This document shows positions 1 through 10,542 of a DNA stretch of 64,000 bases, piece after piece. The stretch comes from Achromobacter pulmonis (GTDB taxonomy: Bacteria; Pseudomonadota; Gammaproteobacteria; Burkholderiales; Burkholderiaceae_B): positions 345,570-409,569 of the forward strand of contig NZ_POQS01000002.1 of the NCBI RefSeq assembly GCF_002885955.2. The letters run 5' to 3'. The notes under the pieces were generated by a model, which was given only the letters and a program-made list of their open reading frames with translations, searched no databases and was not told where the DNA came from. Both the position numbers and the translations under genes were made by a program. Within the stretch, counting starts at the first letter, position 1. Every line of letters begins with the position of its first letter.

Positions 1-14
1 AGTTTTACACAGAA

Positions 15-37
15 TTATCCACAAGATCTGTGGATAG
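15..37. promoter_or_regulatory. Inverted pair of DnaA-box-like sites
   Basis: TTATCCACA at 15-23 is an exact match to the consensus DnaA box. It is followed after five bases by TGTGGATAG (29-37), whose complement CTATCCACA is a one-mismatch box. The pair forms an inverted repeat with 8-bp perfect arms in the non-coding leader upstream of exbB. It could bind DnaA as a regulatory or titration site. No AT-rich unwinding element or further boxes are seen in the 142 bases available, so an origin is unlikely. Confidence 0.55.
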
Positions 38-151
38 CTTCGGGATCGTTCCGACTTGCCACGCCCGGGCCGCCCCGTTACAGTTTCGGCTTGATCAGTT
101 GCCGGCGCGCGGCCTGCGCGCGCATCCGGCGCTCCCCGGGAGTTGAACGCT

Positions 152-775
152 TTGCTTTCCATCTTGCGCGAGGCCGGCTGGCCCATCTGGCCCCTGCTGG
201 CGACATCGGTCCTGGGCTTGGCGCTGATCTTCGAGCGCTTCCTCTCGCTGCGCCGCGGGCTGGTCATGCCGCGCGGCCTGACCGAACAGGTCGCGGAAAT
301 GCTGCGCAACCGCCAGGACACCCCCGAATCCATCAACCGCCTGGAACGCAATTCCCCGCTGGGCCGCGTGCTGGCCGAAGTCATGCGCCACCGCCACCTG
401 CCCCGCGAAGAGCTGCGCAACGTGGTCGAGGACGCCGGCCGCGCCGTCGCCCATGACCTCAGCCGCTACATCTCCGCCATCGGCACCATCGCCGTCATCG
501 CGCCGCTGATGGGCCTGTTCGGCACCGTGGTCGGCATGATCGAGATCTTCGGCTCCTACACCCCCGGCGGCGGCGACCCCGCCCAGCTGGCGCGCGGCAT
601 CTCGATCGCGCTGTACAACACCGGCTTCGGCATCCTCATCGCCATTCCCGCCATGATCGCGCACCGCTACCTGCGCGGCCGCGTGGACGGCTACCTGCAC
701 GCCATGGAGCAGGCCGCCTCGCGCCTGGTGCGCGCCGTCTCGCACCACGCCCCCGCCCGCGAGGGCCGTCCATGA
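152..775 (+). CDS. exbB: MotA/TolQ/ExbB-family proton channel protein
   Basis: Inner-membrane proton-channel subunit of about 207 residues that with ExbD energises TonB or Tol-type transport. Three hydrophobic segments are visible: residues about 10-27 near the N terminus, and two long helices in the second half containing the conserved glycine-rich [13 protein letters not shown] stretch. The TTG at 152 is preferred because GGGAG lies nine bases upstream and the resulting start ([16 protein letters not shown]) matches the usual family start; a TTG at 143 in the same frame has no room for a ribosome binding site. The stop overlaps the exbD ATG (ATGA), so the two are translationally coupled. 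No tonB gene is in the window, so a Tol-type or general ExbB role cannot be separated. Confidence 0.88.
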   Translation: MLSILREAGWPIWPLLATSVLGLALIFERFLSLRRGLVMPRGLTEQVAEMLRNRQDTPESINRLERNSPLGRVLAEVMRHRHLPREELRNVVEDAGRAVAHDLSRYISAIGTIAVIAPLMGLFGTVVGMIEIFGSYTPGGGDPAQLARGISIALYNTGFGILIAIPAMIAHRYLRGRVDGYLHAMEQAASRLVRAVSHHAPAREGRP

Positions 776-1185
776 ATTTCCGCGGCTCCCGGGACGAGCG
801 CGACGAGCTGGACATCAACCTGATCCCGCTCATCGACGTCCTGCTGGTCATCCTGATCTTCCTCGCCGCGACCACCTCGTTCGCGCGCTTCACCCAGCTC
901 AAGGTGACGCTGCCGCAGGCCTCGATGGAACAGGACACGCCGCCGGCCCTGGAGGTCGCCATCAGCCAGGACGGGCGCTACGCGCTCAACGGCACGCTCA
1001 TCGACGTCTCCACGCCGCCCGAGATCGCCGACGCCCTGCGCCAGGCCGCGGCCGGCAAGACCGAGCCGCTGGTCGTCATCAACGCCGACGCCCAGGCCAC
1101 CCACCAGTCCGTGATCAACGTCATGGAAGCCGCCCGCCTGGCCGGCATCGGCCGCGTCAACTTCGCCGCGCAGACCGCCCGGTGA
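772..1185 (+). CDS. exbD: ExbD/TolR-family biopolymer transport protein
   Basis: Partner of the upstream ExbB-like protein, 137 residues. It has a short cytoplasmic N terminus, one transmembrane helix at about residues 15-37 carrying the conserved proton-pathway aspartate (Asp22, in [14 protein letters not shown]), and a periplasmic domain. Start and stop overlap both neighbours by four bases (ATGA with exbB, GTGA with lpxK), which indicates a single coupled transcript. ExbB-ExbD next to lpxK is a recurring arrangement in betaproteobacteria. Confidence 0.9.
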   Translation: MNFRGSRDERDELDINLIPLIDVLLVILIFLAATTSFARFTQLKVTLPQASMEQDTPPALEVAISQDGRYALNGTLIDVSTPPEIADALRQAAAGKTEPLVVINADAQATHQSVINVMEAARLAGIGRVNFAAQTAR

Positions 1186-2249
1186 CCGCCAAGCGCGCCT
1201 CCACGCTGCTGGCTCGCCAATGGCAGCACGGCGGCTGGCTCTCCACGCTGCTGCGCCCGCTGTCCGCCCTGACGGCCTGGGCGGTGGCGCGCAAGCGCAG
1301 CCGCTACCGGCAAGGCCGGCTTCCCGCCTACCGCGCCCCCGTTCCGGTGGTGGTGATCGGCAACGTCTACGTCGGCGGCACCGGCAAGACGCCGATGGTC
1401 ATCGCCACCGTGGAAGGCCTGCGGGCGCGCGGCTACACGCCGGGCGTCGTCAGCCGCGGCTATGGCGTCAAGGTCGGCCCGCAGCCGCGGGTCGGGACCG
1501 GCGCGCTGGAGGCCGACCGCTATGGCGACGAGCCGGCGCTGATCGCGCGCGCCACCGGCGCGCCGGTATCGGTCCATCCCAAACGCGCGCTGGCCGCCCA
1601 GGCCCTGCTGCAGGCCCATCCCGAAGTGGACGTGATCGTGTCCGACGACGGCCTGCAGCATCTGGCGCTGGCCCGCGACATCGAAATCGTGGTGCAGGAC
1701 GAGCGCGGCGTGGGCAATGGCCGGCTGCTGCCGGCCGGCCCCCTGCGCGAACCCGCCAGCCGCCTGCGGGAAGTCGACGCCGTGGTGACCAACGTCGGCG
1801 TTGCAAAAGCCGCTTCCGGCGCGCCGGGCGGCCGTCCGCGCCAGGTCAGCATGTGGCTGGAGCCGGGCGCGGCGCGCCAGATCGAAGGCGGCGCCACGCG
1901 CCCGCTGGCGTCTTTCGCCGGCCAGCCGCGCATCGCGGCCGCCGCTGGCATCGGCAACCCGGAACGCTTTTTCGCCACGCTGCGCGCCGCCGGCGTCGCG
2001 CCGCAGGCCACCCTGGCCCTGCCCGACCATCACGACTACGCCGAATCGCCGTTTCGCGCGCTGGCGGCCGACGCCATCCTGGTCACGTCCAAGGACGCGA
2101 TCAAATGCGCCGCCCTGGGCGATCCGCGCCTGTGGGAAGTGCCGGTGCAGGCCGGCTTTTCCGACCCGCAGCTCTTCGACTGGCTGGCGCAGGCCCTGCG
2201 GGCCGGCCACCCTTCAGGAGCGGGTCCGGCCGGCGGCAAACTGCTTTAG
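1182..2249 (+). CDS. lpxK: Tetraacyldisaccharide 4'-kinase
   Basis: Phosphorylates the 4' position of the lipid A disaccharide precursor at the inner membrane, the sixth step of the Raetz pathway. The protein is 355 residues, normal for LpxK. It has an N-terminal membrane-association segment, a Walker-A motif [11 protein letters not shown] at residues 60-70, and the conserved VVSRGYG and SDDGLQH motifs. The start is GTG overlapping the exbD stop. It is followed ten bases later by the Trm112-like gene and then kdsB, so lipid A and Kdo synthesis genes are clustered. Confidence 0.95.
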   Translation: MTAKRASTLLARQWQHGGWLSTLLRPLSALTAWAVARKRSRYRQGRLPAYRAPVPVVVIGNVYVGGTGKTPMVIATVEGLRARGYTPGVVSRGYGVKVGPQPRVGTGALEADRYGDEPALIARATGAPVSVHPKRALAAQALLQAHPEVDVIVSDDGLQHLALARDIEIVVQDERGVGNGRLLPAGPLREPASRLREVDAVVTNVGVAKAASGAPGGRPRQVSMWLEPGAARQIEGGATRPLASFAGQPRIAAAAGIGNPERFFATLRAAGVAPQATLALPDHHDYAESPFRALAADAILVTSKDAIKCAALGDPRLWEVPVQAGFSDPQLFDWLAQALRAGHPSGAGPAGGKLL

Positions 2250-2259
2250 AATTCCGGTC

Positions 2260-2435
2260 ATGGAATCCCGCCTTCTCGACATCCTCGTCTGCCCCTTGTG
2301 CAAGGGCCGCCTCGAACACGACCGGCAGCAGGCCGAACTGGTCTGCCGCGCCGATCGCCTGGCCTTCCCCGTGCGCGACGGCATTCCCGTCATGCTGGAA
2401 TCGGAAGCCCGCGCGCTCGACGACGCCCCGGCAGC

Positions 2436-2439
<4 letters not shown>
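2260..2439 (+). CDS. Trm112-family (YcaR-like) small protein
   Basis: A 59-residue protein, too short for many gene callers, beginning [16 protein letters not shown]. It has one CPLC cysteine pair near residue 11 and the [13 protein letters not shown] block typical of the Trm112/YcaR family, which lies between lpxK and kdsB in many proteobacteria. Family members are small zinc-binding or zinc-degenerate partners of other enzymes; the bacterial role is not established. Its stop overlaps the kdsB ATG (ATGA at 2436-2439), so translation is probably coupled. The second cysteine pair of zinc-binding members is largely missing (one cysteine only, in ELVCRAD). Confidence 0.88.
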
Positions 2440-3948
<1,509 letters not shown>

Positions 3949-4037
3949 TACGGCGTTTCGATGGCTAGACGGCCCTCGGCGCCGGCCGGACGCGACGCGT
4001 TCCGGTCCCGGCCCGGGGGCCTTTCAGTTTTTATGTT

Positions 4038-4060
4038 CGGCGCGAGCCGCGCCGCTTTTA
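4038..4060 (+). terminator. Probable terminator after adk
   Basis: A perfect 7-bp stem CGGCGCG / CGCGCCG with a 3-base loop is followed by CTTTTA. The uridine run is short, so termination may be partial. Confidence 0.5.
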
Positions 4061-4088
4061 TCCCTTGAATTGATCTGGTGGTAGAGAC

Positions 4089-4847
4089 ATGGAAATCGCG
4101 AACAAGGTATTCATTGTTACGGGTGGCGCTTCCGGACTGGGCGCGGGCACCGTGCGCATGCTGGCGGAAAACGGCGCCAAGGTCGTCATCGCCGACGTCC
4201 AGGACCAGCCGGGCGAGGCCCTGGCCAAGGAACTGGGCCAGCGCTACGTGCACTGCGACGTCACCCAGGAAGCCGACGGCAAGAAGGCCGTGGCCGCGGC
4301 CCAGGAACTGGGCGCCCTCTTCGGCCTGGTGAACTGCGCCGGCGTGGCGCCCGCCGCCAAGATCGTGGGCAAGAACGGCGCGCATCCGCTGGATCTGTTC
4401 CAGAAAGTCATCTCGATCAACCTGATCGGCGGCTTCAACATGATGCGCCTGGCCGCCGAGGCCATGAGCGCCAACGAGCCCGAGCCCACCGGCGAGCGCG
4501 GCGTGCTCATCAACACGGCCTCGGTCGCCGCCTTCGACGGCCAGATCGGCCAGGCGGCCTACGCCGCCTCCAAGGCCGGCGTGGCCGGCATGACCCTGCC
4601 GATCGCGCGCGACCTGGCCCGCACCGGCATCCGCTGCATGACCATCGCCCCGGGCATCTTCGGCACGCCCATGGTTTTCGGCATGCCGCAGGAAGTGCAG
4701 GATTCGCTGGCCGCCAGCATCCCCTTCCCTTCGCGCCTCGGCCGCCCGGAAGACTACGCCAAGCTGGTCCACAGCATCATCACCAACGAAATGCTCAACG
4801 GCGAAACCATCCGTTTGGACGGCGCCATCCGCATGCCTCCCAAATAA
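4089..4847 (+). CDS. SDR-family 3-hydroxyacyl-CoA dehydrogenase (HSD10-like)
   Basis: A 252-residue NAD-dependent short-chain dehydrogenase. It has TGGASGLG at residues 11-18 for NAD binding and the catalytic Tyr158 and Lys162 (YAASK). The insert after the NCAG motif and the C-terminal [14 protein letters not shown] are typical of type-2 3-hydroxyacyl-CoA / 2-methyl-3-hydroxybutyryl-CoA dehydrogenases, which act in branched-chain amino acid and short-chain acyl-CoA oxidation. It stands alone between adk and murJ with terminators on both sides, so it is probably monocistronic. The family assignment is firm; the substrate is inferred. Confidence 0.88.
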   Translation: MEIANKVFIVTGGASGLGAGTVRMLAENGAKVVIADVQDQPGEALAKELGQRYVHCDVTQEADGKKAVAAAQELGALFGLVNCAGVAPAAKIVGKNGAHPLDLFQKVISINLIGGFNMMRLAAEAMSANEPEPTGERGVLINTASVAAFDGQIGQAAYAASKAGVAGMTLPIARDLARTGIRCMTIAPGIFGTPMVFGMPQEVQDSLAASIPFPSRLGRPEDYAKLVHSIITNEMLNGETIRLDGAIRMPPK

Positions 4848-4921
4848 AGAGACTTTCTTTCACGGGGAAAGGCGCGTTTTCTTGCGAAGACGGCGGCTTT
4901 CCCCCAGTATCCATGTTTTGC

Positions 4922-4943
4922 GGGGCCAGTCGGCCCCTTTTTC
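4922..4943 (+). terminator. Rho-independent terminator after the SDR gene
   Basis: Stem GGGGCC / GGCCCC (4922-4927, 4932-4937) with loop AGTC, followed by TTTTT. It lies only 16 bases before the murJ start, so any murJ promoter must lie upstream of or overlap the hairpin, or some read-through supplies murJ. Confidence 0.75.
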
Positions 4944-4958
4944 ATTACCCAGCTTCCC

Positions 4959-6518
4959 ATGAGCCTGTTCCGTTCGGCGGCCACGGTCAGCAGCTTCACG
5001 CTGCTGTCGCGCATTTCCGGCCTGATCCGCGACATCCTGGTGGCGCGCGCCTTCGGCGCCGGCCCGCTTACCGACGCATTCTGGGTCGCTTTCCGCATTC
5101 CCAACCTGCTGCGCCGGCTGTTCGCCGAGGGCGCTTTCGCGCAGGCCTTCGTGCCCATCCTGGGCGCGGCGCGCAACAACCGCAGCCCCGAAGAAGTCCG
5201 CGCCCTGCTCGACCGCGTCGCGCTGCTGCTGACCGCGGCGCTGATGCTGATCACGCTGGCCGGCATCATCGCCGCGCCCTGGGTGGTGTCGGCCATGGCC
5301 AGCGGCCTGCGCGGCGCCGACCGCGACACCGAGTTCGGCGCCGCGGTCTGGATGACGCGGATGATGTTCCCGTACATCTTCTGCATGTCGCTGGTGGCCT
5401 TCGCCTCGGGCGTGCTCAACGCCTGGCGCCGCTTCGCCGTGCCGGCCTTCACGCCGGTGCTGCTGAACCTGTCCATGATCGCCGCCTGCCTGTGGCTGGC
5501 GCCGCGCGCGGACGTGCCCATCTACGCGCTGGCCGTCGGCGTGATGATAGGCGGCGTGGCGCAGCTGGCGGTGCAATGGGTGGCGCTGGCGCGGCTGGGC
5601 CTGACCCCGCGTTTTTCGCTGCGGCTGCGCCAGGCCTGGGCCGATCCCACCGTGCAGCGCATCCTCAAGCAGATGGCGCCGGCCACGCTGGGCGTATCGG
5701 TGGCCCAGCTCTCGCTGCTCATCAACACCAATATCGCCACCTGGCTGCGGCCCGGCAGCGTGACCTGGCTGTCGTTCGCCGACCGCCTGATGGAATTCCC
5801 CACCGCCCTGCTCGGCGTGGCGCTGGGCACCGTGCTGCTGCCCAGCCTGTCGGCCGCCCACGCGCGCGACGACCGCGACGGCTACAGCGGCCTGCTGGAC
5901 TGGGGCCTGCGCCTGGTGCTGCTGCTGGGCCTGCCGGCCGCCGTCGGCCTGGCGCTGCTGTCCGACGGCCTGGTCGCCACCCTGTTCCACTACGGCGCCT
6001 TCGCGGCCGAGGACGTAGCCCAGACCCGGCTGGCGGTGGTGTCGTACTCGGCGGGCCTGATCGGCCTGCTGGCCGTCAAGATCCTCGCTCCCGGCTTCTA
6101 CGCCAAGCAGGACATCCGCACCCCGGTCAAGATCGCCATCGGCGTGCTGGTGGTGACGCAGCTGCTCAACGTGGCGCTGGTGCCGCTGATGGCGCACGCC
6201 GGCCTGGCGCTGGCCATCGGTCTGGGCGCCTGCCTCAATGCGCTGGCCCTGCTGATCGGCCTGCGCCGCCGCGGCGTCTACCAGCCCGGCCCGGGCTGGA
6301 CCTCGTTCGCCCTGCGGCTGCTGCCGGCGCTGGCCGCGCTGGCGGCGCTGCTGTGGTTCGCCGACGGGCGCATCGACTGGATCGCGCTACAGGCCCATTC
6401 CTGGCTGCGCGTGGCCTGGCTGGCCGGCGTGCTGGCCGCCAGCGGCGTGGTCTATTTCGGCGTCTTGTTACTGTTTGGCTTCCGCCCGCGGGACTTCGGG
6501 CGGCGCCGCGCGAGCTGA
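4959..6518 (+). CDS. murJ: Lipid II flippase MurJ
   Basis: Translocates undecaprenyl-linked lipid II across the inner membrane for peptidoglycan synthesis. The 519-residue protein is hydrophobic throughout, with about 14 predicted membrane helices. Its N terminus (MSLFRSAATVSSFTLLSRISGLIRDILVARAFG) is the MviN/MurJ signature and contains the conserved arginines that line the cavity. The conserved LPNLLRRLFAEGAF-type motif is visible near residue 50. The gene keeps the usual neighbourhood with rpsT, although a FecR-like gene has come between them. A strong terminator follows. Confidence 0.96.
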   Translation: MSLFRSAATVSSFTLLSRISGLIRDILVARAFGAGPLTDAFWVAFRIPNLLRRLFAEGAFAQAFVPILGAARNNRSPEEVRALLDRVALLLTAALMLITLAGIIAAPWVVSAMASGLRGADRDTEFGAAVWMTRMMFPYIFCMSLVAFASGVLNAWRRFAVPAFTPVLLNLSMIAACLWLAPRADVPIYALAVGVMIGGVAQLAVQWVALARLGLTPRFSLRLRQAWADPTVQRILKQMAPATLGVSVAQLSLLINTNIATWLRPGSVTWLSFADRLMEFPTALLGVALGTVLLPSLSAAHARDDRDGYSGLLDWGLRLVLLLGLPAAVGLALLSDGLVATLFHYGAFAAEDVAQTRLAVVSYSAGLIGLLAVKILAPGFYAKQDIRTPVKIAIGVLVVTQLLNVALVPLMAHAGLALAIGLGACLNALALLIGLRRRGVYQPGPGWTSFALRLLPALAALAALLWFADGRIDWIALQAHSWLRVAWLAGVLAASGVVYFGVLLLFGFRPRDFGRRRAS

Positions 6519-6548
6519 AACCGGCGGTATCGACCGGCATCTCCACAA

Positions 6549-6576
6549 AAAGCCGGTCGAGCGCCGGCTTTTTTTG
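6549..6576 (+). terminator. Rho-independent terminator after murJ
   Basis: Stem AGCCGG / CCGGCT (6551-6556 and 6564-6569) with a 7-base loop, preceded by an A run and followed by seven T residues. Confidence 0.85.
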
Positions 6577-6710
6577 CATTAGTCCCGTCAAGAATTGACA
6601 AGCTACCGGTAATCTTTGGTAAAAAACCTTTATTATTTACAAATTGCCATCGAACGGAACCCCAGGGACCTCATGCGGGACATGAAGTGAAGTACGCCCA
6701 AGGACAACCC

Positions 6711-7682
6711 ATGGCGGACCAGGTCATCAACTGGCTGCTGCTGTTGCGCTCAGGCCAGGCGACGGCGCAGGACTACAGCGATTTCCTGGCCTGGCGCGCG
6801 GCCGATCCGGCCCACGAGACTGCCTGGCAGCAACTGACGGGCACGCTCGAAGGGTCGTCGTTCGGCCGGCTCGGCGACGCCTATCCGGCCGGCTACGCCA
6901 GCGCCGGCCAGGCCGCCGCGCCGGCCCTGCTTGCGCCGCCCCCCGCTCCCATCGCGCCGCCGCGCCGCCGTTTCCTGGCCGGCGCGCTTGCGCTCGCCGG
7001 CACCGGCGCCTGTGCGGCCTATGTGGGCAACGCCTTCTATCCGCTGGGCAATGTCGCGGCCGACGCCGCGACCGCCACCGGCGAACGGCGCCGCTACGTG
7101 CTGTCCGACGGCAGCCAGCTGCTGCTGGACGCGCGCAGTCGGGTCAATCTCGATTTCACGCCCGCCTACCGCCAGGTGCACCTGCTGGACGGCGCCGTCA
7201 CGGTGTCGGTGGCGCCCGACGCGCGCCGCCCCTTCCTCGTGCACACGGCGCAGGGCACGGTGCGCGCCCTGGGCACGCGCTACATGGTGCGGCAGCAGGC
7301 CCAGCGCACGCTGGTGGTGGTGCACGAGCACGAGGTCGAGGTCGAAACCATGTCCGGGGCCCACGGCACCGTGCGCGCCGGCACCGGCGCCCGTTTCGAC
7401 GCCTCCCGCATGGATACCCCGCGCGCCGAGCTCATGGCCGAGGCGGCCTGGGAAGCCGGCTGGGTCGAGGCCCGCGGCCGCCCGCTGGCCGAAGTGATCG
7501 CGGCGCTGCGCCCGTATCGCAGCGGCACGCTGCGCGTGTCCATGGCCGCCGGCGGCCTGCCCGTCTCGGGCCACTTCCCGCTGGACGACACCGACGCCGC
7601 GCTCGACACGCTCAGGGACATGATGCCCATCAACGTGCGCCGTTTCACGCCCTGGTTCGTGTCCATCAACGTCGCAGCCTGA
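6711..7682 (+). CDS. Orphan FecR-family transmembrane sensor / anti-sigma regulator
   Basis: A 323-residue FecR-type protein. An N-terminal DUF4880-like domain (VINWLLLLRSGQATAQDYSDFLAWRAADPAHETAWQ) is followed by one membrane segment preceded by PRRRF at about residue 85. A periplasmic FecR domain comes next (RYVLSDGSQLLLDARSRVNLDF; GTVRALGTRYMV), then a C-terminal secretin/TonB short-N-terminal-like part. The ATG at 6711 is chosen because AAGGA lies six bases upstream; a GTG at 6687 in frame lacks this. FecR proteins relay signals from TonB-dependent receptors to ECF sigma factors, but no sigma factor or receptor gene is adjacent. The AT-rich upstream region carries TTGACA at 6595 but no clear -10. 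Confidence 0.82.
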   Translation: MADQVINWLLLLRSGQATAQDYSDFLAWRAADPAHETAWQQLTGTLEGSSFGRLGDAYPAGYASAGQAAAPALLAPPPAPIAPPRRRFLAGALALAGTGACAAYVGNAFYPLGNVAADAATATGERRRYVLSDGSQLLLDARSRVNLDFTPAYRQVHLLDGAVTVSVAPDARRPFLVHTAQGTVRALGTRYMVRQQAQRTLVVVHEHEVEVETMSGAHGTVRAGTGARFDASRMDTPRAELMAEAAWEAGWVEARGRPLAEVIAALRPYRSGTLRVSMAAGGLPVSGHFPLDDTDAALDTLRDMMPINVRRFTPWFVSINVAA

Positions 7683-7843
7683 CAACGCCCGCCCGTTCCC
7701 GCCGCGCCGCAGCCGGGCGCTTCGTTGTATACTCATCACAGTGTTTTTATCCAGTAGGCGCCGCGGTTCCTCCCCGGGACTTCGCTCGCAGCGCCCCCCG
7801 CCCGGTTGACGGGCGCTCCATCGGCAGACTTGACATTAAAAGC

Positions 7844-7871
7844 TTGCATTCCCTCCGGGACTTGCTACAAT
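7844..7871 (+). promoter_or_regulatory. Probable sigma-70 promoter of rpsT
   Basis: TTGCAT (7844-7849) and TACAAT (7866-7871) are separated by 16 bases and lie about 35 bases before the rpsT ATG. A second upstream -10-like TATACT is at 7729-7734 without a good -35. Confidence 0.6.
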
Positions 7872-7905
7872 GTTCGACTTTGCCGAATTCAACTTATATA
7901 GCAAC

Positions 7906-8169
7906 ATGGCCAATACCGCCCAAGCCCGCAAGCGCGCTCGCCAATCCGTTGAGCGCAACAAGCACAACTCCAGCCTGCGCTCGATGCTGCGCACCGCGAT
8001 TAAGCGCGTTCGCCAATCCATTGCCGCTGGCGACAAGGCTGCGGCAGGCGAAGTGTTCCGTAAGGCCTCGAGCGTGATCGATCGCGTGGCCGACAAGAAC
8101 ATCATCCACAAGAACAAGGCCGCTCGCCACAAGAGCCGCCTGGCTGCCGCCATCAAGGCGCTGGCCTAA
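7906..8169 (+). CDS. rpsT: 30S ribosomal protein S20
   Basis: Binds 16S rRNA early in small-subunit assembly. The protein is 87 residues, very basic, starting [33 protein letters not shown] and ending with the conserved [19 protein letters not shown], all S20 hallmarks. The reading frame is open further upstream (to 7870), but family alignment sets the start at the ATG at 7906. It is a single-gene unit with its own promoter and a strong terminator. Confidence 0.98.
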   Translation: MANTAQARKRARQSVERNKHNSSLRSMLRTAIKRVRQSIAAGDKAAAGEVFRKASSVIDRVADKNIIHKNKAARHKSRLAAAIKALA

Positions 8170-8216
8170 GCCATTCTGCCGCCCCGGCCTACGGGGCGTC
8201 ACGAATACGGCAAATG

Positions 8217-8246
8217 AAAAAGGATGCCCGCGGGCATCCTTTTTTG
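8217..8246. terminator. Bidirectional terminator between rpsT and lysR
   Basis: A perfect 20-base palindrome AGGATGCCCGCGGGCATCCT (8221-8240) is flanked by AAAA on the left and TTTTTT on the right. It can terminate rpsT on the plus strand and the convergent lysR gene on the minus strand. Confidence 0.92.
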
Positions 8247-8262
8247 CATCCGGCGCCCGCCC

Positions 8263-9189
8263 CTATCGCAGGCTGGCCTCCAGGCTGAACCCCAGGCGCG
8301 CCTCGATCGCCGCGGCCGCCTCGCGCAGCGAGGCCATGAACGCGCCGACCAGCGGATTGCCCGGCCGGTGCTCCGGGAACACCACGTTGACCCGGAACGG
8401 AAACGAATGCGCCAGCGGCCGGATGTGCAGGCCGCGCCCCGCGAAATCCAGCGCGGTCAGCGGATTGACGATGGCCGCGCCCAGCCCCTGGCGCACGAAG
8501 GTGCAGACCGAGACCGCCGTGGGCGTCTCCACGATGGAGCGGCGCAGCACGCCGGCCGCGGCGAAGGCCTCGTCGATCTGGATGCGGTAGGGATCGGTCG
8601 AGGACAGGCTGACGAAGGCCTGGCCCTCGAAGTCGGCCAGCGCGATGCGCGGCCGCGCCAGCAGCGGATGCCCATCGGGCAGCGCGCAGACCTCGTCGAC
8701 CTGCAGCAGCAGTTCCATCCGCGTGCCGGCCGGCGCCGCGTCGTGCTCGGTCAGGCCCAGGTCGTAGCGCTGGGCGCTCAGCCATTCCTCCAGCAGCGGC
8801 GACTCCTGCGTCTCCACCGTCAGGCTCACGCCGTCGTGGCGCTCGTGAAAGCGCCGGAACGCATCGGGCAGGATGGAATGCGAGAACGCCGGCAAGGCGA
8901 TGAGCGACAGCTGCCCGCCCTTGAACGCGCGCAGGCGCGCCGCGGCCGAGGCCACCCGCTCCAGGCCGGCATAGGACTGGCGCACCTCGTCATACAGCGC
9001 CAGGCCCGGCATGGTGGGCCGCAGGCGCCCCGCCACCCGCTGGAACAGCGCAAAGCCTACGGCGCGCTCCAGGCGCGCCAGTTCGCGGCTCACGGTGGGC
9101 TGGGACGAACCCAGCAGCTCGGCCGCCTTGGTCACGCCGCCGGCGATCATCACCGCGCGGAAGACTTCGATATGCCGATGCGTCAGCAT
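8263..9189 (-). CDS. lysR: LysR-type regulator, probably of the divergent lysA
   Basis: A 308-residue LysR-family activator. It has an N-terminal winged helix (HIEVFRAVMIAGGVTKAAELLGSSQPTVSRELARLERAVGFALFQRV, residues 6-53) and a periplasmic-binding-protein-like effector domain. It is transcribed divergently from lysA across a 114-bp gap, the same arrangement as in Escherichia coli, where LysR activates lysA and senses diaminopimelate. The symbol rests on this context and on the GGVTKAAELLGSSQPTVSRELARLE helix, which closely resembles enterobacterial LysR. A bidirectional terminator follows the gene. Confidence 0.78.
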   Translation of the reverse strand: MLTHRHIEVFRAVMIAGGVTKAAELLGSSQPTVSRELARLERAVGFALFQRVAGRLRPTMPGLALYDEVRQSYAGLERVASAAARLRAFKGGQLSLIALPAFSHSILPDAFRRFHERHDGVSLTVETQESPLLEEWLSAQRYDLGLTEHDAAPAGTRMELLLQVDEVCALPDGHPLLARPRIALADFEGQAFVSLSSTDPYRIQIDEAFAAAGVLRRSIVETPTAVSVCTFVRQGLGAAIVNPLTALDFAGRGLHIRPLAHSFPFRVNVVFPEHRPGNPLVGAFMASLREAAAAIEARLGFSLEASLR

Positions 9190-9303
9190 GCCTTGCTCAT
9201 ATCCAGAATGAATCGATCCACGAAATCAAAGCATTTTACTGGATGACCGAAGACGGGCATCATGCCGCCTGGTTTCACATTCCGCTTGAGGTTTACGCCC
9301 GCC

Positions 9304-10542
9304 ATGGCTTTCGATCCGCGCCAACTCACCCGACTCGCCGCCGAACACGGCACGCCGCTATGGGTCTACGACGCCGCCGTCATCCGCGAACGCATCGCGC
9401 AGCTGCGCCGCTTCGACACCATCCGCTATGCGCAGAAAGCCTGCTCGAACCTGCACATCCTGCGCCTGATGCGGGCCGAAGGCGCGGTGGTGGACGCGGT
9501 CTCGCTGGGCGAGATCGAACGCAGCCTGGCGGCCGGCTTCCAGCCCCGTGGCGAGCCCGAAGGCATCGTCTTCACCGCCGACCTGATCGACCACGCCACG
9601 CTGGCCGCCGTGCTCAAGCACGGCATCACGGTCAACGCCGGTTCGCTGGACATGCTGGACCGCGTCGGCCAGGCCGCGCCGGGCCATCGCGTGTGGCTGC
9701 GCATCAACCCCGGCTTCGGCCACGGCCACAGCAACAAGACCAACACCGGCGGCCCGCAAAGCAAGCACGGCATCTGGATCGGCGACCTGGCGCAGGCCAT
9801 GGCCATCGTGCGCCGCCACGGCCTGAAGCTGGTCGGCATCCACATGCACATCGGCTCGGGCGTGGACTACGCCCACCTGTCCAGCGTGTGCAACGCCATG
9901 GTCGACGTGGTGGCCTCGCTGGACCATGACATCGAAGCCATTTCCGCCGGCGGCGGCCTGTCGATTCCGTACCGCGACGGCGAGCCGCGCATCGACTGCG
10001 ACCATTATTTCCAGCAATGGGACGCGGCGCGCCGGCGCATCGCCGAACGCCTGGGCCATCCGGTGCGCCTGGAGATCGAACCCGGCCGCTTCCTGGTGGC
10101 CGAGGCCGGCGCGCTGGTGGCCGAGGTGCATTCGATCAACCGCCGCCCCGAGCGCGATTTCGCGCTGGTGGACGCGGGCTTCAACGACTTGATGCGCCCG
10201 GCCATGTACGGCAGCTATCACCGCATTTCGGTGCACGCGCCGGACGGCCAGACCCCGGAGTCGCCGGCCGTCCGCATCGCGGTGGCCGGCCCGCTGTGCG
10301 AATCGGGCGACGTGTTCACGCAGGACGCCGGCGGCGTGGTCTCCGACCAGCTGCTGCCGCGCCCGCGCATCGGCGATTTCCTGGTGTTCCACAGCGCCGG
10401 CGCCTACGGTTCGTCGATGTCGTCGAACTACAACAGCCGGCCGCTGGCGCCCGAGGTGCTGCTCGACGGCGGCCAGGCGCGGCTCATCCGCCGCCGCCAG
10501 ACCGTCGCCGAGCTGCTGGCGCTGGAAGAAACACCTACTTGA
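9304..10542 (+). CDS. lysA: Diaminopimelate decarboxylase
   Basis: PLP enzyme converting meso-diaminopimelate to L-lysine, the last step of lysine synthesis. The 412-residue protein has the PLP lysine Lys45 in YAQKACSN, the glycine-rich HIGSG and ISAGGGLS, the EPGR motif, and the active-site Cys332 in CESGDVF. The C terminus SSNYNSRPLAPEVL is canonical. The ATG at 9304 gives the right N terminus (MAFDPRQLTRLAAEHGTPLWVYD); in-frame codons back to 9262 look like leader. The protein reads more like the enterobacterial LysA than the usual betaproteobacterial type, so it may be transferred or a second copy. Its end overlaps the convergent aldolase gene by eight bases. Confidence 0.93.
   Translation: MAFDPRQLTRLAAEHGTPLWVYDAAVIRERIAQLRRFDTIRYAQKACSNLHILRLMRAEGAVVDAVSLGEIERSLAAGFQPRGEPEGIVFTADLIDHATLAAVLKHGITVNAGSLDMLDRVGQAAPGHRVWLRINPGFGHGHSNKTNTGGPQSKHGIWIGDLAQAMAIVRRHGLKLVGIHMHIGSGVDYAHLSSVCNAMVDVVASLDHDIEAISAGGGLSIPYRDGEPRIDCDHYFQQWDAARRRIAERLGHPVRLEIEPGRFLVAEAGALVAEVHSINRRPERDFALVDAGFNDLMRPAMYGSYHRISVHAPDGQTPESPAVRIAVAGPLCESGDVFTQDAGGVVSDQLLPRPRIGDFLVFHSAGAYGSSMSSNYNSRPLAPEVLLDGGQARLIRRRQTVAELLALEETPT

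Noticed and set aside
1..142. Replication origin
   Set aside because: Only two DnaA-like boxes and no dnaA, dnaN or AT-rich unwinding region are present; a regulatory site is the more modest reading.
7830..7835. TTGACA upstream of rpsT as the -35
   Set aside because: No -10 is found at 16-18 bases downstream; TTGCAT with TACAAT fits better.
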